Origin: Flavobacteriales bacterium
GTDB lineage: Bacteria; Bacteroidota; Bacteroidia; Flavobacteriales_E; Vicingaceae
Direction of reading: 5' to 3'
NCBI GenBank assembly: GCA_020435335.1
Contig: JAGQZT010000047.1
Span: 1 to 45,127 of the forward strand
DNA length: 45,127 bases
The position numbers and the translations under genes were made by a program. How positions within the stretch are numbered: the stretch's first letter is position 1; every line of letters begins with the position of its first letter. The notes beneath the pieces are model-generated. The model saw only the letters and a list, made by a program, of their open reading frames with translations. It was not told the origin of the DNA and ran no database searches. Positions 16,203-25,042 of the stretch are shown here, in pieces.

Positions 16203-17972
16203 TCAATTATATTGTGTTTCTTCCTCACTTTTGAACTGGTAGTCGTAGAGTTTTTTGTAGTAGCCTTCAATCTTGATCAACTCATCATGGCGGCCTTCTT
16301 CAACAATCTGGCCTTTATCCACCACCAGAATCTTATCGGCATTTTTGATGGTGGAAAGTCGGTGTGCTACGATGATGGAAGTCCTGTTTTCGGTTAGTAC
16401 TTCGGTGGCATGTTTGATCAGTTCTTCCGATTCGCTGTCGATGGAAGATGTAGCCTCATCCAGGATTAAGATGTCGGGTTGATGAACATAAGCGCGGATA
16501 AAGGAGATGAGCTGACGCTGGCCGACAGACAGCATGGTGCCCCGTTCTTTTACATCGTAATCATAACCTCCCGGTAACCGCTCGATGAAATCATGCGCTC
16601 CGATTTTTTTGGCTGCGGCAATCACTTCTTCTTTGGTGATGGTTTCGCTGTAAAGGGTAATGTTGTTGTAGATGGAATCGGAAAAAAGGAAAACATCCTG
16701 CAGTACGATCGACATCATCTTGCGCAGTTGGTTCAGTTCGATTTCGTTGATGTTTGTTCGATCAATAAAGATTTCCCCCTTATTGATTTCGTAATAACGT
16801 CCCAACAGGTTAATGATGGACGATTTTCCGGCGCCGGTGGCTCCTACGAGTGCCAGGCTCTTCCCTTTTTCGATTTCGAAGGAAACGTCTTTTAACACCC
16901 AGTCTTCGTCGTTGTAAGCAAACCAAACATGCTTAAAGCTAATGTTGCCTTCCAGTCCGTCACTGCTTCGGGTGCCTTTGTTTTCGATGGTTGATTCCGT
17001 GTCGAGCACTTTAAAAACCCGCTCGGAACTTACCATGCCCATTTGCAGGGTGTTGAAACGATCGGCAAGCTGACGGATCGGACGATACAGCATGTGAACA
17101 AAGAGGGTAAAGGAGAAAATCTCTCCCGGAGAGGCAATGCCTTCGACCACTTCGCCCAGGCCGTACCATACCAGTAAGGCAATGGATCCCGCCGACAGGA
17201 CTTCCACGACCGGGAAGAAGATGGAGTAGGCCCAAACGGTTTTGATGTGCGCGTTCCGGTGTTGTTTGTTGATCTTTGAAAAAGCATCCATTTCCACTTC
17301 CTCCCGGTTAAAGATCTGAACAATGGACATGCCCGTAACATGTTCCTGAACAAAGGTATTGAGCCTGGAAACCTGCTCCCGGACTTCCTGGAAGGCTTTC
17401 TTGATCACCTTTTTAAATACGGAAGTAGCAAAAAATAATATGGGGATCGGGATCAGGGTGATCAATGCCAGGTCCCAGTTGATGTAGAACATGCAGACCA
17501 ATACGGCAATGATTTTCAAAAAATCACCGATAATAACTAAAATGCCGTCGGCAAACATCTCGGCAATGGTTTCAATATCGGAAACGGTTCGTGTCACCAA
17601 CTGCCCGATCGGGGTGTTATCGAAATGCTTGAGCTTGAAACGGATCACATGTTTGTAGGTCTGGTTTCGCAGATCCATAATTACATTTTGTCCGAGGAGA
17701 TTTCCCAGCAGGGTAAAGAAATACTGGAAAATGGATTCCAGGAACAGGATGCCGATCATAATGGCAGTCATGGTCCATAGTCCTTCTTCATCAAGTGCTT
17801 TGATGTAATCATCTATGGTAAACTGAATCAATACCGGTTTAATCAGTCCCAAAAAAGCCAGGGTTATGCTCAAAAAAGCGGTAGTGTAGAAGATGGCCCG
17901 GTATGGACGGACATATTTCATCACCCGTTTGAAGAGTGAATAATCGAATGCTTTACCGGAAATACTAGCCAT
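16203..17972 (-). CDS. ABC exporter, fused permease and ATPase (MsbA/MdlB type)
   Basis: A 589-residue half-transporter that dimerises to export a lipid, peptide or drug. Six transmembrane helices are spread over about 28-300. The nucleotide-binding domain is complete: Walker A GATGAGKS at 377-384, Q-loop IVLQDVFLF (about 422-430), signature LSVGQ at 481-485, Walker B ILILDE at 501-506 and switch histidine in AHRLS (537). The intracellular coupling region FDNTPIGQLVTRTVSDIETI is typical of the family. The ATG overlaps the end of truA by 8 bases, so translation is likely coupled, although function is unrelated. Substrate cannot be told from sequence; a lipid or general exporter role is plausible. 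Confidence 0.9.
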   Translation of the reverse strand: MASISGKAFDYSLFKRVMKYVRPYRAIFYTTAFLSITLAFLGLIKPVLIQFTIDDYIKALDEEGLWTMTAIMIGILFLESIFQYFFTLLGNLLGQNVIMDLRNQTYKHVIRFKLKHFDNTPIGQLVTRTVSDIETIAEMFADGILVIIGDFLKIIAVLVCMFYINWDLALITLIPIPILFFATSVFKKVIKKAFQEVREQVSRLNTFVQEHVTGMSIVQIFNREEVEMDAFSKINKQHRNAHIKTVWAYSIFFPVVEVLSAGSIALLVWYGLGEVVEGIASPGEIFSFTLFVHMLYRPIRQLADRFNTLQMGMVSSERVFKVLDTESTIENKGTRSSDGLEGNISFKHVWFAYNDEDWVLKDVSFEIEKGKSLALVGATGAGKSSIINLLGRYYEINKGEIFIDRTNINEIELNQLRKMMSIVLQDVFLFSDSIYNNITLYSETITKEEVIAAAKKIGAHDFIERLPGGYDYDVKERGTMLSVGQRQLISFIRAYVHQPDILILDEATSSIDSESEELIKHATEVLTENRTSIIVAHRLSTIKNADKILVVDKGQIVEEGRHDELIKIEGYYKKLYDYQFKSEEETQYN

Positions 17973-18714
17973 GGAACACCTCCCTGGGATAATCGACCGC
18001 AGTCAGGTAAAGTCCGTGGGCAGGAGCCGATGAGCCGGCATTGCTTCGGTCTTTGGATTCCACAATCGTTGTAAGGTCGTTCAGACTGATTTTGTGTTGT
18101 CCGAGTGTGACCAGGGTTCCTACGATGGCTCTGACCATGTTGCGCAAAAAGCGATTTGCCCGAATGGTAAAGATCAGCAGGTCGTCCGTTTGTTTCCATT
18201 CGGCAAACATCAGATCGCAATCGTTGGTATAGGTATCGGTATGGCTCTTGCTGAAGCAGGAGAAATCGGTATGTTTAAGAAGTTCGGCTGCTCCCTGGTT
18301 CATCAGTTCCAGGTCAAGATCGCCGGAAAAATACCAGGCCTTGTTTTGTAAAAAAGGATCTTTTCGCTTGGTGATCCAGTATTCATAGGTTCTGGAGGTG
18401 GCACTGAAACGGGCATGTGTCTCTGCAGGAACGGGGAATACCCGGTCGCAGGCAATGTCGAACGGTAACAAGGCATTCAGCTTGAATTGCAGGAGTTGAG
18501 TGTCCACTTCCTGATCCAGATCGAAATGTGCAAACATTTGCCTGGCATGAACACCGGTGTCTGTCCTTCCGGCTCCGGTAATCATCATGTCTTGCTGAAG
18601 AAAAGTGGAAAGAGCCTGATTGATCTCAGCCTGAACGCTATGCGCATTTTCCTGCACCTGCCAGCCGTGGTAGTTGCTTCCGTCGTATTGTAAGGCGATG
18701 AAATATCGAAACAT
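17965..18714 (-). CDS. truA: tRNA pseudouridine(38-40) synthase
   Basis: Isomerises uridines 38-40 in the anticodon stem-loop of many tRNAs. The 249-residue length matches the family. The catalytic motif GAGRTDTGVHARQ carries the nucleophile Asp52. Other family signatures are YDGSNYHGWQVQ (about 10-21), RTYEYWI (about 108-114) and NRFLRNMVRAIVGTLVTLG. An exact -7 box on the minus strand ends 8 bases before the ATG, so the message is probably nearly leaderless. The 3' end overlaps the ABC exporter ATG by 8 bases. Confidence 0.94.
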   Translation of the reverse strand: MFRYFIALQYDGSNYHGWQVQENAHSVQAEINQALSTFLQQDMMITGAGRTDTGVHARQMFAHFDLDQEVDTQLLQFKLNALLPFDIACDRVFPVPAETHARFSATSRTYEYWITKRKDPFLQNKAWYFSGDLDLELMNQGAAELLKHTDFSCFSKSHTDTYTNDCDLMFAEWKQTDDLLIFTIRANRFLRNMVRAIVGTLVTLGQHKISLNDLTTIVESKDRSNAGSSAPAHGLYLTAVDYPREVFHG

Positions 18715-18722
18715 AAGCCCCG

Positions 18723-18730
18723 CAAAAGTA
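18723..18730 (-). promoter_or_regulatory. -7 element of truA
   Basis: On the minus strand TACTTTTG (18730 to 18723) matches TAnnTTTG exactly, with only 8 bases before the truA ATG at 18714. I see no clear TTG 19-21 bases upstream. Confidence 0.5.
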
Positions 18731-18756
18731 CGAAATAAGTAATGATGAATAGTGTA

Positions 18757-19410
18757 TTAATCCCGACCTTTATCTTTGAGTAACGGAACAAATCTGAAAT
18801 CGCCGAGTTCTTCCACTTCAAACTGCTGTTCACCCACTTTGAAAATACGCTTCATCTGTTGGGTGTCGCCTTCACCGACCGGAATAACCAGAATACCGCC
18901 GACTTTGAGTTGTTTGAGCAGATCTTCAGGTACATAAGGAGCACCGGCCGTCACGATAATTTTATCGAAAGGAGCGAAAGCAGGCAGGCCTTTGTAACCA
19001 TCTCCGAAAAAGAGTTTGGCCGATGTATAGCCCAGCTGCGGGAGCAAAACTTTGGTCCGGTCGAACAACGCTCTTTGACGTTCGATGGAAAATACTTTGG
19101 CGCCCAGTTCCAGCAGTACTGCCGTTTGGTAGCCCGAACCGGTTCCGATTTCCAGCACCTTGTCGCGTTCCTTCAATTCGAGGAGCTCGGTTTGAAAGGC
19201 AACCGTATAAGGCTGCGAAATGGTTTGCCCCGAACCGATGGGGAAAGGTTTGTCCTGGTAAGCAAATTTATGCAGGGCATTGTCAGGAATCAGCAAGTGA
19301 CGGGGAATGGTTTCGATGGCGCTCAAAACAGCCAGGTCTCTTATTCCTTTCTGAGCCACCACTTCGGCCAGTTGTTTTCTTAATCCCTTATGTCGGTATG
19401 TGTCCAGCAT
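18757..19410 (-). CDS. pcm: Protein-L-isoaspartate O-methyltransferase
   Basis: Uses S-adenosylmethionine to methylate isoaspartyl residues in aged proteins, starting their repair. At 217 residues it is of family length. Seen: N-terminal helix DTYRHKGLRKQLAEVV; YQDKPFPIGSGQTISQPYTVA (about 51-71), the hallmark substrate loop; methyltransferase motif I VLEIGTGSGYQTAVLLEL (about 86-103); post-I motif VFSIER; motif II region FGDGYKGLPAFAPFDKIIVTAGA; and motif III LLKQLKVGGILVIPVG. It is separated from truA by about 42 bases containing the truA promoter. It is divergent from the oxidoreductase gene. A minus-strand TTTCTTTG, one mismatch from consensus, lies about 12 bases before the ATG. Confidence 0.93.
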   Translation of the reverse strand: MLDTYRHKGLRKQLAEVVAQKGIRDLAVLSAIETIPRHLLIPDNALHKFAYQDKPFPIGSGQTISQPYTVAFQTELLELKERDKVLEIGTGSGYQTAVLLELGAKVFSIERQRALFDRTKVLLPQLGYTSAKLFFGDGYKGLPAFAPFDKIIVTAGAPYVPEDLLKQLKVGGILVIPVGEGDTQQMKRIFKVGEQQFEVEELGDFRFVPLLKDKGRD

Positions 19411-19532
19411 GTTTTACGATGACAAAGAAAGGAACATTTTGCCGAACCTGAAGGGTAACCGGAGGGGTTATTATTAAACTTTCGGTGTTAATAAGAATTA
19501 TTTCAGGCAGATTCGGGCGATTCCCAATGATT

Positions 19533-19540
19533 TACTTTTG
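19533..19540 (+). promoter_or_regulatory. -7 element of the Gfo/Idh/MocA gene
   Basis: TACTTTTG matches TAnnTTTG exactly and ends 5 bases before the ATG at 19546, which predicts a leaderless or nearly leaderless transcript. There is no convincing TTG at -33. Confidence 0.5.
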
Positions 19541-19545
19541 TTGGT

Positions 19546-20484
19546 ATGCTTCGAATAGGTGTTATAGGTGCCGGAAAATTGGGAGAAACCCACATCAAGC
19601 AGCTCATGGATATCGGATTCTTTGAGTTGGTAGGTTTTTATGACTCCAACACGGAGTATGCCGGTCAGGTTTCCCGTTCTACCGGTGTTCCGTATTTTGA
19701 AGATGCCGAAACATTAATGGATCTGGTGGACATTGTGGATATTGTGAAGCCGACCATTTCTCATTTCGATTATGCTGTAAAAGCCATTAAGAAATCCAAA
19801 CACGTATTTATTGAAAAGCCGGTTACCGAAACCGTTGAAGAAGCTAAACAGTTGCTGGAACTTGCCGAAGAAGCTAACGTGAAAGTACAGGTCGGTCATG
19901 TGGAACGCTACAATCCGGCCTTCAAAGCCGCGCTGCCTTACATTGCCAACCCGATGTTTATCGAAACACACCGCATGATCGAATTTGACGCCAATAAAGT
20001 GGATATTCCGGTGGTAATGGATCTGATGGGGCACGACCTGGATATTGTCCTGCATCTGGTTAATTCCAACATCAAGAAGATCAGCGCCAGTGGAGTAGAG
20101 GTGATCGGAAATTCTCCCGACATCGTGAATGCCGTTGTTGAATTTGATAACGGCTGTGTGGCAAACCTTACTGCCAGCAGGGTGTCGCTCACCAACGAAC
20201 GGATCACGAAGGTCTACCAGAAAGATGCACATGTTGTGATTGATTACTACCGTCAGAAAACAAGCCTTTATCGTTTGAAAACCAATGGGAAAACGGAAAT
20301 ATTTACCGAAGAACTGGCTATAGATAAAGAAAATCCACTCAAAAAAGAACTCGAGGAATTTGCTCAGGCTATCCTCACCGACTGCTCTCCGAAAGTCGGA
20401 ATCCTCGATGGAGCGATCATGCTCGAAGCTGCCTTTAGAATTGCAGAAAAAGTAAAAAAAACCACCTCGTTAATCGAAGATTAA
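19546..20484 (+). CDS. Gfo/Idh/MocA family NAD(P)-dependent sugar dehydrogenase
   Basis: A 312-residue oxidoreductase. The N-terminal Rossmann fold opens with RIGVIGAGKLGETHIKQL (GxGxxG variant GAGKLG). The signature EKPVTETVEEAKQL (about 90-103) is present, with the catalytic lysine of the EKP motif, then VQVGHVERYNPAF and, in the C-terminal domain, DLMGHDLDIVLHLV with the active-site histidine. Substrate cannot be decided from sequence; relatives act on UDP-sugars, inositols or other sugars. Standing two genes before a polyprenyl-phosphate sugar transferase, a role in making a nucleotide sugar for surface glycans is a reasonable inference. Confidence 0.85.
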   Translation: MLRIGVIGAGKLGETHIKQLMDIGFFELVGFYDSNTEYAGQVSRSTGVPYFEDAETLMDLVDIVDIVKPTISHFDYAVKAIKKSKHVFIEKPVTETVEEAKQLLELAEEANVKVQVGHVERYNPAFKAALPYIANPMFIETHRMIEFDANKVDIPVVMDLMGHDLDIVLHLVNSNIKKISASGVEVIGNSPDIVNAVVEFDNGCVANLTASRVSLTNERITKVYQKDAHVVIDYYRQKTSLYRLKTNGKTEIFTEELAIDKENPLKKELEEFAQAILTDCSPKVGILDGAIMLEAAFRIAEKVKKTTSLIED

Positions 20485-20492
20485 TACATTTG
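20485..20492 (+). promoter_or_regulatory. Possible -7 element ahead of the 20532 lipoprotein gene
   Basis: TACATTTG matches TAnnTTTG exactly, starting one base after the upstream stop codon. No TTG is seen 19-21 bases upstream. A small inverted repeat, GTTCA-TACG-TGAAC (20516-20529), follows within the predicted leader. Confidence 0.4.
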
Positions 20493-20531
20493 CACAATAA
20501 TTTTTGAAACGCCACGTTCATACGTGAACAT

Positions 20532-21404
20532 TTGACAGTTTTGCACAACTTTAGAACGGACTATTTTATCGGATTTTTACTGCTGGGAGTACTTTTCTTT
20601 TCTTGCTCAAAAGAGAAATTTGAAGCTACCGTTCCGGCTTATATTTCCATAGATAAAATTGATTTTACCACCAATTATGCTACGGAGGGATCGGCTTCCA
20701 GTAACATTCCGGATGCCTGGGTTTACCTGGACGACGACCTGGTGGGGGTTTACGAGTTGCCCGCCACTTTTCCGGTATTGAAAACAGGCAACCGCGAACT
20801 GAAAATTTACGGAGGGATCAAGGACAATGGAATTGCCGCGTCGCGTGCCCGTTACCTGCTTTACGATCCTTACGTGCTTCAACTCGATCTGCAACCCGAA
20901 GGTGTTTACAAGATCGAACCAACCATTACGTATAATCCGGATGTCAAATTTACCTGGCTCGAAGATTTTGAAAATGCCAGCCTGTCTTTTCTCTATCATT
21001 CATTTAGTGATACCGTCGTATTTAAACAAACATCGGATGTGAAAGAGGGGAGTGTTTCCGGGGGGATTTACCTCGAATCGAACATGGATTTTTTCGAAGC
21101 TACTTCCGTGGCTTATACGAACCTCCCACAAAATGGCTCCGTTGTGTATTTTGAAATGGATTTCAAAACCAATGAACCGATTTGGGTGGGTATTTATGAT
21201 GATGAGGATCAGTACAAAAAAGTGAAACTGAATGTAAAAGACGACTGGACCAAGATTTACATCAACCTGACCGACCTGGTTAATGCGAGAACCACCTCCA
21301 ATGAGATCAAAGTGTTTTTTGGAATGGCCTCAACAACTCAGGCTCCCTTCGTAAGCTCCAATCCGACCGTGTATATTGATAACTTGAAACTGGTTCATTA
21401 CTAA
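20532..21404 (+). CDS. Lipoprotein with a beta-sandwich C-terminal domain
   Basis: A 290-residue protein of no family I can name. There is no ATG: the frame opens after a stop at 20505, and only TTG codons at 20532 and 20541 precede the signal sequence, so one of them must be used. The signal FIGFLLLGVLFFSC ends in a lipobox; the lipidated cysteine is residue 25 from the first TTG. The N-terminal part (about 30-135) holds AYISIDKIDFTT and AWVYLDDDLVGVYELPATFPVL, like a small carbohydrate- or peptide-binding beta domain. The C-terminal part (about 145-290) ends NPTVYIDNLKLVHY, the usual end of jelly-roll modules. Its TAA overlaps the sugar transferase ATG by one base (TAATG). Confidence 0.65.
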   Translation: MTVLHNFRTDYFIGFLLLGVLFFSCSKEKFEATVPAYISIDKIDFTTNYATEGSASSNIPDAWVYLDDDLVGVYELPATFPVLKTGNRELKIYGGIKDNGIAASRARYLLYDPYVLQLDLQPEGVYKIEPTITYNPDVKFTWLEDFENASLSFLYHSFSDTVVFKQTSDVKEGSVSGGIYLESNMDFFEATSVAYTNLPQNGSVVYFEMDFKTNEPIWVGIYDDEDQYKKVKLNVKDDWTKIYINLTDLVNARTTSNEIKVFFGMASTTQAPFVSSNPTVYIDNLKLVHY

Positions 21405-22819
21405 TGAATAAACGATTACAGGTTTTCAAATATATTGTTCTGGATGTGCTGGCTGCCGTAATTGCCTGGACGTTCTTCTTCATCTTCAGGAAAAAATACC
21501 TCGAGCCTGAAAAATTCGGATACGAAATTCCTCTTGAATTCGACAACAACTTCTTTTACGCATTGCTCCTGCTCCCGTTGTTTTGGGTGTTGCTCTATTT
21601 CATCGTCGGGGCATATAAAAACATTTACCGGAAATCCAGGTTAAAGGAGTTTGGTCAAACCCTCCTGATCTCCTTCATCGGTTCGCTGATTATTTTCTTT
21701 GTCCTGTTGCTCGACGACGAAGTGGCTTCTTACACACAGTATTACAAGTCTTATTTCACCTTGTTCGGATTACAGTTTTTCGTAACGGAAACATTCCGTT
21801 TCATTCTGACAACCCATACCGGTAAGTGCATCAAGAACCGGAAGATCGGATTCAATACCCTGATCATCGGATCAAACGAAAATGCCCTTGAATTGTATAA
21901 AGAACTGGAAGGTCAGAAATACTCCGCCGGAAATAAACTCATCGGGTTTACCCATGTTCAAAAAGCGGATAGCTACCTGCTCGACGACCATCTTCCGCAT
22001 TTCGGAAACTGTGTGGATTTGCGTTCTACGATCGAAAAACACGACATCGAAGAAGTGATCATCGCCGTGGAATCCTCCGAGCACAACAGCCTGGGGAGCA
22101 TTATCACGGAACTGGAAGGTCTCGATGTGATCATCAAGATCATTCCGGATATGTACGACATCCTTTCCGGATCGGTTAAAATGACATCCATCTTCGGCAC
22201 ACCACTGATCGTGATCACCAAAGATATCATGCCGGTCTGGCAGCAGTCGGTCAAAAGAGTGATCGATATCTTCACATCTGTTTTTGTGTTGCTCGTCTTT
22301 TCTCCGGTCTACATCATTACTGCCATCATTGTGGTTACCTCGTCCAAAGGTCCGGCCTTTTTTTCCCAGGAACGGATCGGAATTCACGGTAAGCCCTTTA
22401 CCATCTACAAGTTCAGATCCATGAAAACCGACGCCGAAAAGGATGGCCCGGCATTGTCCAGTACGCACGACGATCGGATCACACCCTTCGGGAAATTCAT
22501 GCGTAAGGTTCGCCTCGATGAAATGCCGCAATTTTACAATGTGCTCATCGGTGATATGAGCCTGGTGGGGCCAAGGCCGGAACGCCAGTTCTTTATTGAC
22601 AAGATCGTACAAACGGCACCGCACTACAACCACTTACTGAAGGTGAGGCCCGGCATTACTTCATGGGGTCAGGTCAAATACGGCTACGCCGAAAACGTTA
22701 GTCAAATGATCGAACGCCTCAAGTTCGACATCATCTACATCGAAAACATGTCGTTGCTGGTCGACTTCAAAATCCTGATCTACACCGTACTCATTGTTAT
22801 GCGTGGTAGCGGAAAATAA
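21404..22819 (+). CDS. Polyprenyl-phosphate sugar-1-phosphate transferase (WcaJ/WbaP type)
   Basis: Starts glycan assembly by moving a sugar-1-phosphate from a nucleotide sugar to undecaprenyl phosphate at the inner membrane. In 471 residues: four or five N-terminal transmembrane helices (about 8-150), a CoA-binding-like Rossmann domain (about 155-265, FNTLIIGSNENALELYKEL), and the catalytic domain (about 280-471) with membrane hairpin FTSVFVLLVFSPVYIITAIIVV, FFSQERIGIHGKPFTIYKFRSMK, LRRTSLDE-like motif VRLDEMPQFYNVLIGDMSLVGPRPE, and RPGITSWGQV. This is the standard bacterial sugar transferase layout. It is coupled to the preceding lipoprotein gene by TAATG. Which sugar is used is not visible. 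No other glycosyltransferase or flippase lies in the window. Confidence 0.9.
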   Translation: MNKRLQVFKYIVLDVLAAVIAWTFFFIFRKKYLEPEKFGYEIPLEFDNNFFYALLLLPLFWVLLYFIVGAYKNIYRKSRLKEFGQTLLISFIGSLIIFFVLLLDDEVASYTQYYKSYFTLFGLQFFVTETFRFILTTHTGKCIKNRKIGFNTLIIGSNENALELYKELEGQKYSAGNKLIGFTHVQKADSYLLDDHLPHFGNCVDLRSTIEKHDIEEVIIAVESSEHNSLGSIITELEGLDVIIKIIPDMYDILSGSVKMTSIFGTPLIVITKDIMPVWQQSVKRVIDIFTSVFVLLVFSPVYIITAIIVVTSSKGPAFFSQERIGIHGKPFTIYKFRSMKTDAEKDGPALSSTHDDRITPFGKFMRKVRLDEMPQFYNVLIGDMSLVGPRPERQFFIDKIVQTAPHYNHLLKVRPGITSWGQVKYGYAENVSQMIERLKFDIIYIENMSLLVDFKILIYTVLIVMRGSGK

Positions 22820-22831
22820 AGGTGAATTGTT

Positions 22832-22839
22832 TATCTTTG
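22832..22839 (+). promoter_or_regulatory. -7 element of the CotH-like gene
   Basis: TATCTTTG matches TAnnTTTG exactly and ends 4 bases before the ATG at 22844. It lies in the 24-base gap after the sugar transferase gene, so the following operon may have its own leaderless promoter. Confidence 0.5.
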
Positions 22840-22843
22840 GTGG

Positions 22844-25042
22844 ATGACTAAATTGAACCAGACCTTTTTTTTAGTGAGCATTTTATTCAGTGCGATTTCA
22901 CTGCCAGCTCAACAAGTTAACCATTGGGAAACAGCCGTTTTTGAAACTGACATTTGGCGCTATTTTGTAGGAACGACCGAACCGGATACCAACTGGAGGA
23001 AGGTCAGTTTTAATGATGCAAGCTGGAGTAGCGGGCCGGGAGGTTTTGGTTATGGCGATGGTGATGATAATACCGTTATCCCCAATACGGTTTCGGTGTA
23101 TTTAAGAAGAACTTTCAATATTGTAGATACCTCCAAGATCGATCAGGCCGTGCTGGATATCGATTACGATGATGCTTTTGTAGCTTACCTGAACAACGTG
23201 GAAATTGCCCGCTCGAACATCGGTTCCGTGGGCGATCATCCTGCATTTAATCAGGTTGCCGCTACCTTGCACGAAGCACAGATGTACCAGGCCGGGAATC
23301 CGGATCAATTTCTCATCAACCGGCAGGTACTGAAAGCAAACCTCTTGCCGGGGAACAATGTGCTTTCGGTGCAGGTACACAATGAGAACATATCCTCTTC
23401 CGATTTGTCGTCCCGCGTGTTTTTGTCGCTGGGAATTAACGATGCTTCCACATCCTATTCGCCGACACCAACCTGGTTCCAGCCGCCTTTCCTGTTCAAT
23501 TCTTCCAACTTGCCCATCGTGGTGATCAATACCAATGGACAAACCATTCCCGATGGTTCAAGGATTGTGGCCGATATGGGCATCATCTATAATCCGAATG
23601 GCGCCCGGAATTACCTGACCGATCCGTTTAATGAGTACAACAACAAGATCAGCATCGAAACAAGAGGCTCTTCCTCACAGATGTTCCCCAAAAAATCATA
23701 CAGCCTCGAAACACAGGACTCACTCGGAAACAACAACAATGTAGCCATCATGGATATGCCTTCCGAAAACGACTGGGTTCTTTATGCTCCGTATTCGGAT
23801 AAATCACTCATACGGAATGTGCTGACCTATCACCTGGGAGAAAAAACAGGTCGTTATGCCCCGAGAACCAAACTGTGCGAGGTCGTTTTGAACAATGAGT
23901 ACATGGGTGTGTACGTGTTTACCGAAAAGATCAAAAGGGACAAAGGACGGGTCGATATTGCCAAGCTGGATCTGGATGATCTGGCGGGCGACAGCCTCAC
24001 CGGAGGCTATATTGTAAAGATCGATAAAACGACCGGCGGTTTCGGTTACGATTGGTTCTCACCCTTTGCTCCGCCTAATGCCGGATCGCAACAGGTCGGA
24101 TTTCAGTTTCATTATCCCGATCAGATTGATATTCTGCCGCAACAGGCAACATACATCGAAAATTACATCACCAGTTTTGAAACGGCTCTGGATGGTCCCA
24201 ACTTCACGGATACAACCCTCGGCTATCGGAATTACATCGATGTGCTCTCGTTTATCGATTTCTTCATCATCAATGAGATCACCAGAAATGTAGACGGCTA
24301 CCGTTTAAGTACCTATCTGTATAAAGATAAAGACAGTAAAGGAGGTAAAATTACAATGGGACCGATCTGGGATTTTAACATTGCTCTTGGAAACATTAAC
24401 TATTGCGACGGCTCACTCGCTACCGGTTGGGCTACCGATTTTAATTATACCTGTCCGGGAGATAATTACCTGATCCCGTTCTGGTGGGACAAACTCCTGC
24501 AGGATACGACTTACGCGAATCAGCTAAGATGCCGGTGGGAAAACCTGCGGTTGAACGAGCTCCATTTGGATACCATTTTAAACTACGTTGATGACCTGGC
24601 TTTGCTTCTGGATGAGTCGCAACAACGTAATTTCCAGCGCTGGGATATTCTTAATACTTATGTCTGGCCGAACAATTACATAGGAGGAAATTACCCCAAT
24701 GAAATCAGCTACCTCAAAAACTGGATCACGAACCGGATCGACTGGATCGATCTGAACATTCCGGGCAATTGTTACAATGTGGGTGTTGAAGAACCGGAGC
24801 TTGCCTCGGATTTCAGTGTGTACCCGAATCCGACATCTTCCCTGATTTATCTGAGTTTTTCCGATTATCAACAACAGGATCGAAGAATTAAAGTGATTGA
24901 TGGAAGAGGGAGAGAAGTGCAGGAACTGATTACGCGCTCATCGGGCCTAACGATCGATCTTTCAGCTCAGCCCGGCGGACTGTACTTTGTGGAGGTCATT
25001 ACGGCAAAAGGCCGGTCGGTGAAAAAAGTGCTGAAACAATAA
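22844..25042 (+). CDS. Secreted CotH-kinase family protein with T9SS sorting tail
   Basis: A 732-residue exported protein. Signal peptide (about 1-22, FFLVSILFSAISLPAQ). Residues about 28-200 form a galactose-binding-like beta-sandwich (VSVYLRRTFNIVDTS, DIDYDDAFVAYLNNVEIAR). The CotH domain spans about 255-590: nucleotide-loop motif TRGSSSQMFPKKSYSLE (about 272-288), then a lysine in VFTEKIKRDKGRV, and the metal-binding active-site motif GPIWDFNIALGN (about 506-517). CotH proteins are atypical kinases that phosphorylate proteins. The C-terminal 75 residues, from SDFSVYPNPTSSLIYLSF to a lysine-rich end, are a type A Por sorting domain, so the kinase domain is sent to the surface. Its TAA overlaps the next ATG by one base. 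Confidence 0.88.
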   Translation: MTKLNQTFFLVSILFSAISLPAQQVNHWETAVFETDIWRYFVGTTEPDTNWRKVSFNDASWSSGPGGFGYGDGDDNTVIPNTVSVYLRRTFNIVDTSKIDQAVLDIDYDDAFVAYLNNVEIARSNIGSVGDHPAFNQVAATLHEAQMYQAGNPDQFLINRQVLKANLLPGNNVLSVQVHNENISSSDLSSRVFLSLGINDASTSYSPTPTWFQPPFLFNSSNLPIVVINTNGQTIPDGSRIVADMGIIYNPNGARNYLTDPFNEYNNKISIETRGSSSQMFPKKSYSLETQDSLGNNNNVAIMDMPSENDWVLYAPYSDKSLIRNVLTYHLGEKTGRYAPRTKLCEVVLNNEYMGVYVFTEKIKRDKGRVDIAKLDLDDLAGDSLTGGYIVKIDKTTGGFGYDWFSPFAPPNAGSQQVGFQFHYPDQIDILPQQATYIENYITSFETALDGPNFTDTTLGYRNYIDVLSFIDFFIINEITRNVDGYRLSTYLYKDKDSKGGKITMGPIWDFNIALGNINYCDGSLATGWATDFNYTCPGDNYLIPFWWDKLLQDTTYANQLRCRWENLRLNELHLDTILNYVDDLALLLDESQQRNFQRWDILNTYVWPNNYIGGNYPNEISYLKNWITNRIDWIDLNIPGNCYNVGVEEPELASDFSVYPNPTSSLIYLSFSDYQQQDRRIKVIDGRGREVQELITRSSGLTIDLSAQPGGLYFVEVITAKGRSVKKVLKQ

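Noticed and set aside
21872..22633. 253-residue minus-strand frame inside the sugar transferase gene
   Set aside because: It is antisense to conserved catalytic motifs, with His- and Asp-rich composition typical of a reversed frame.
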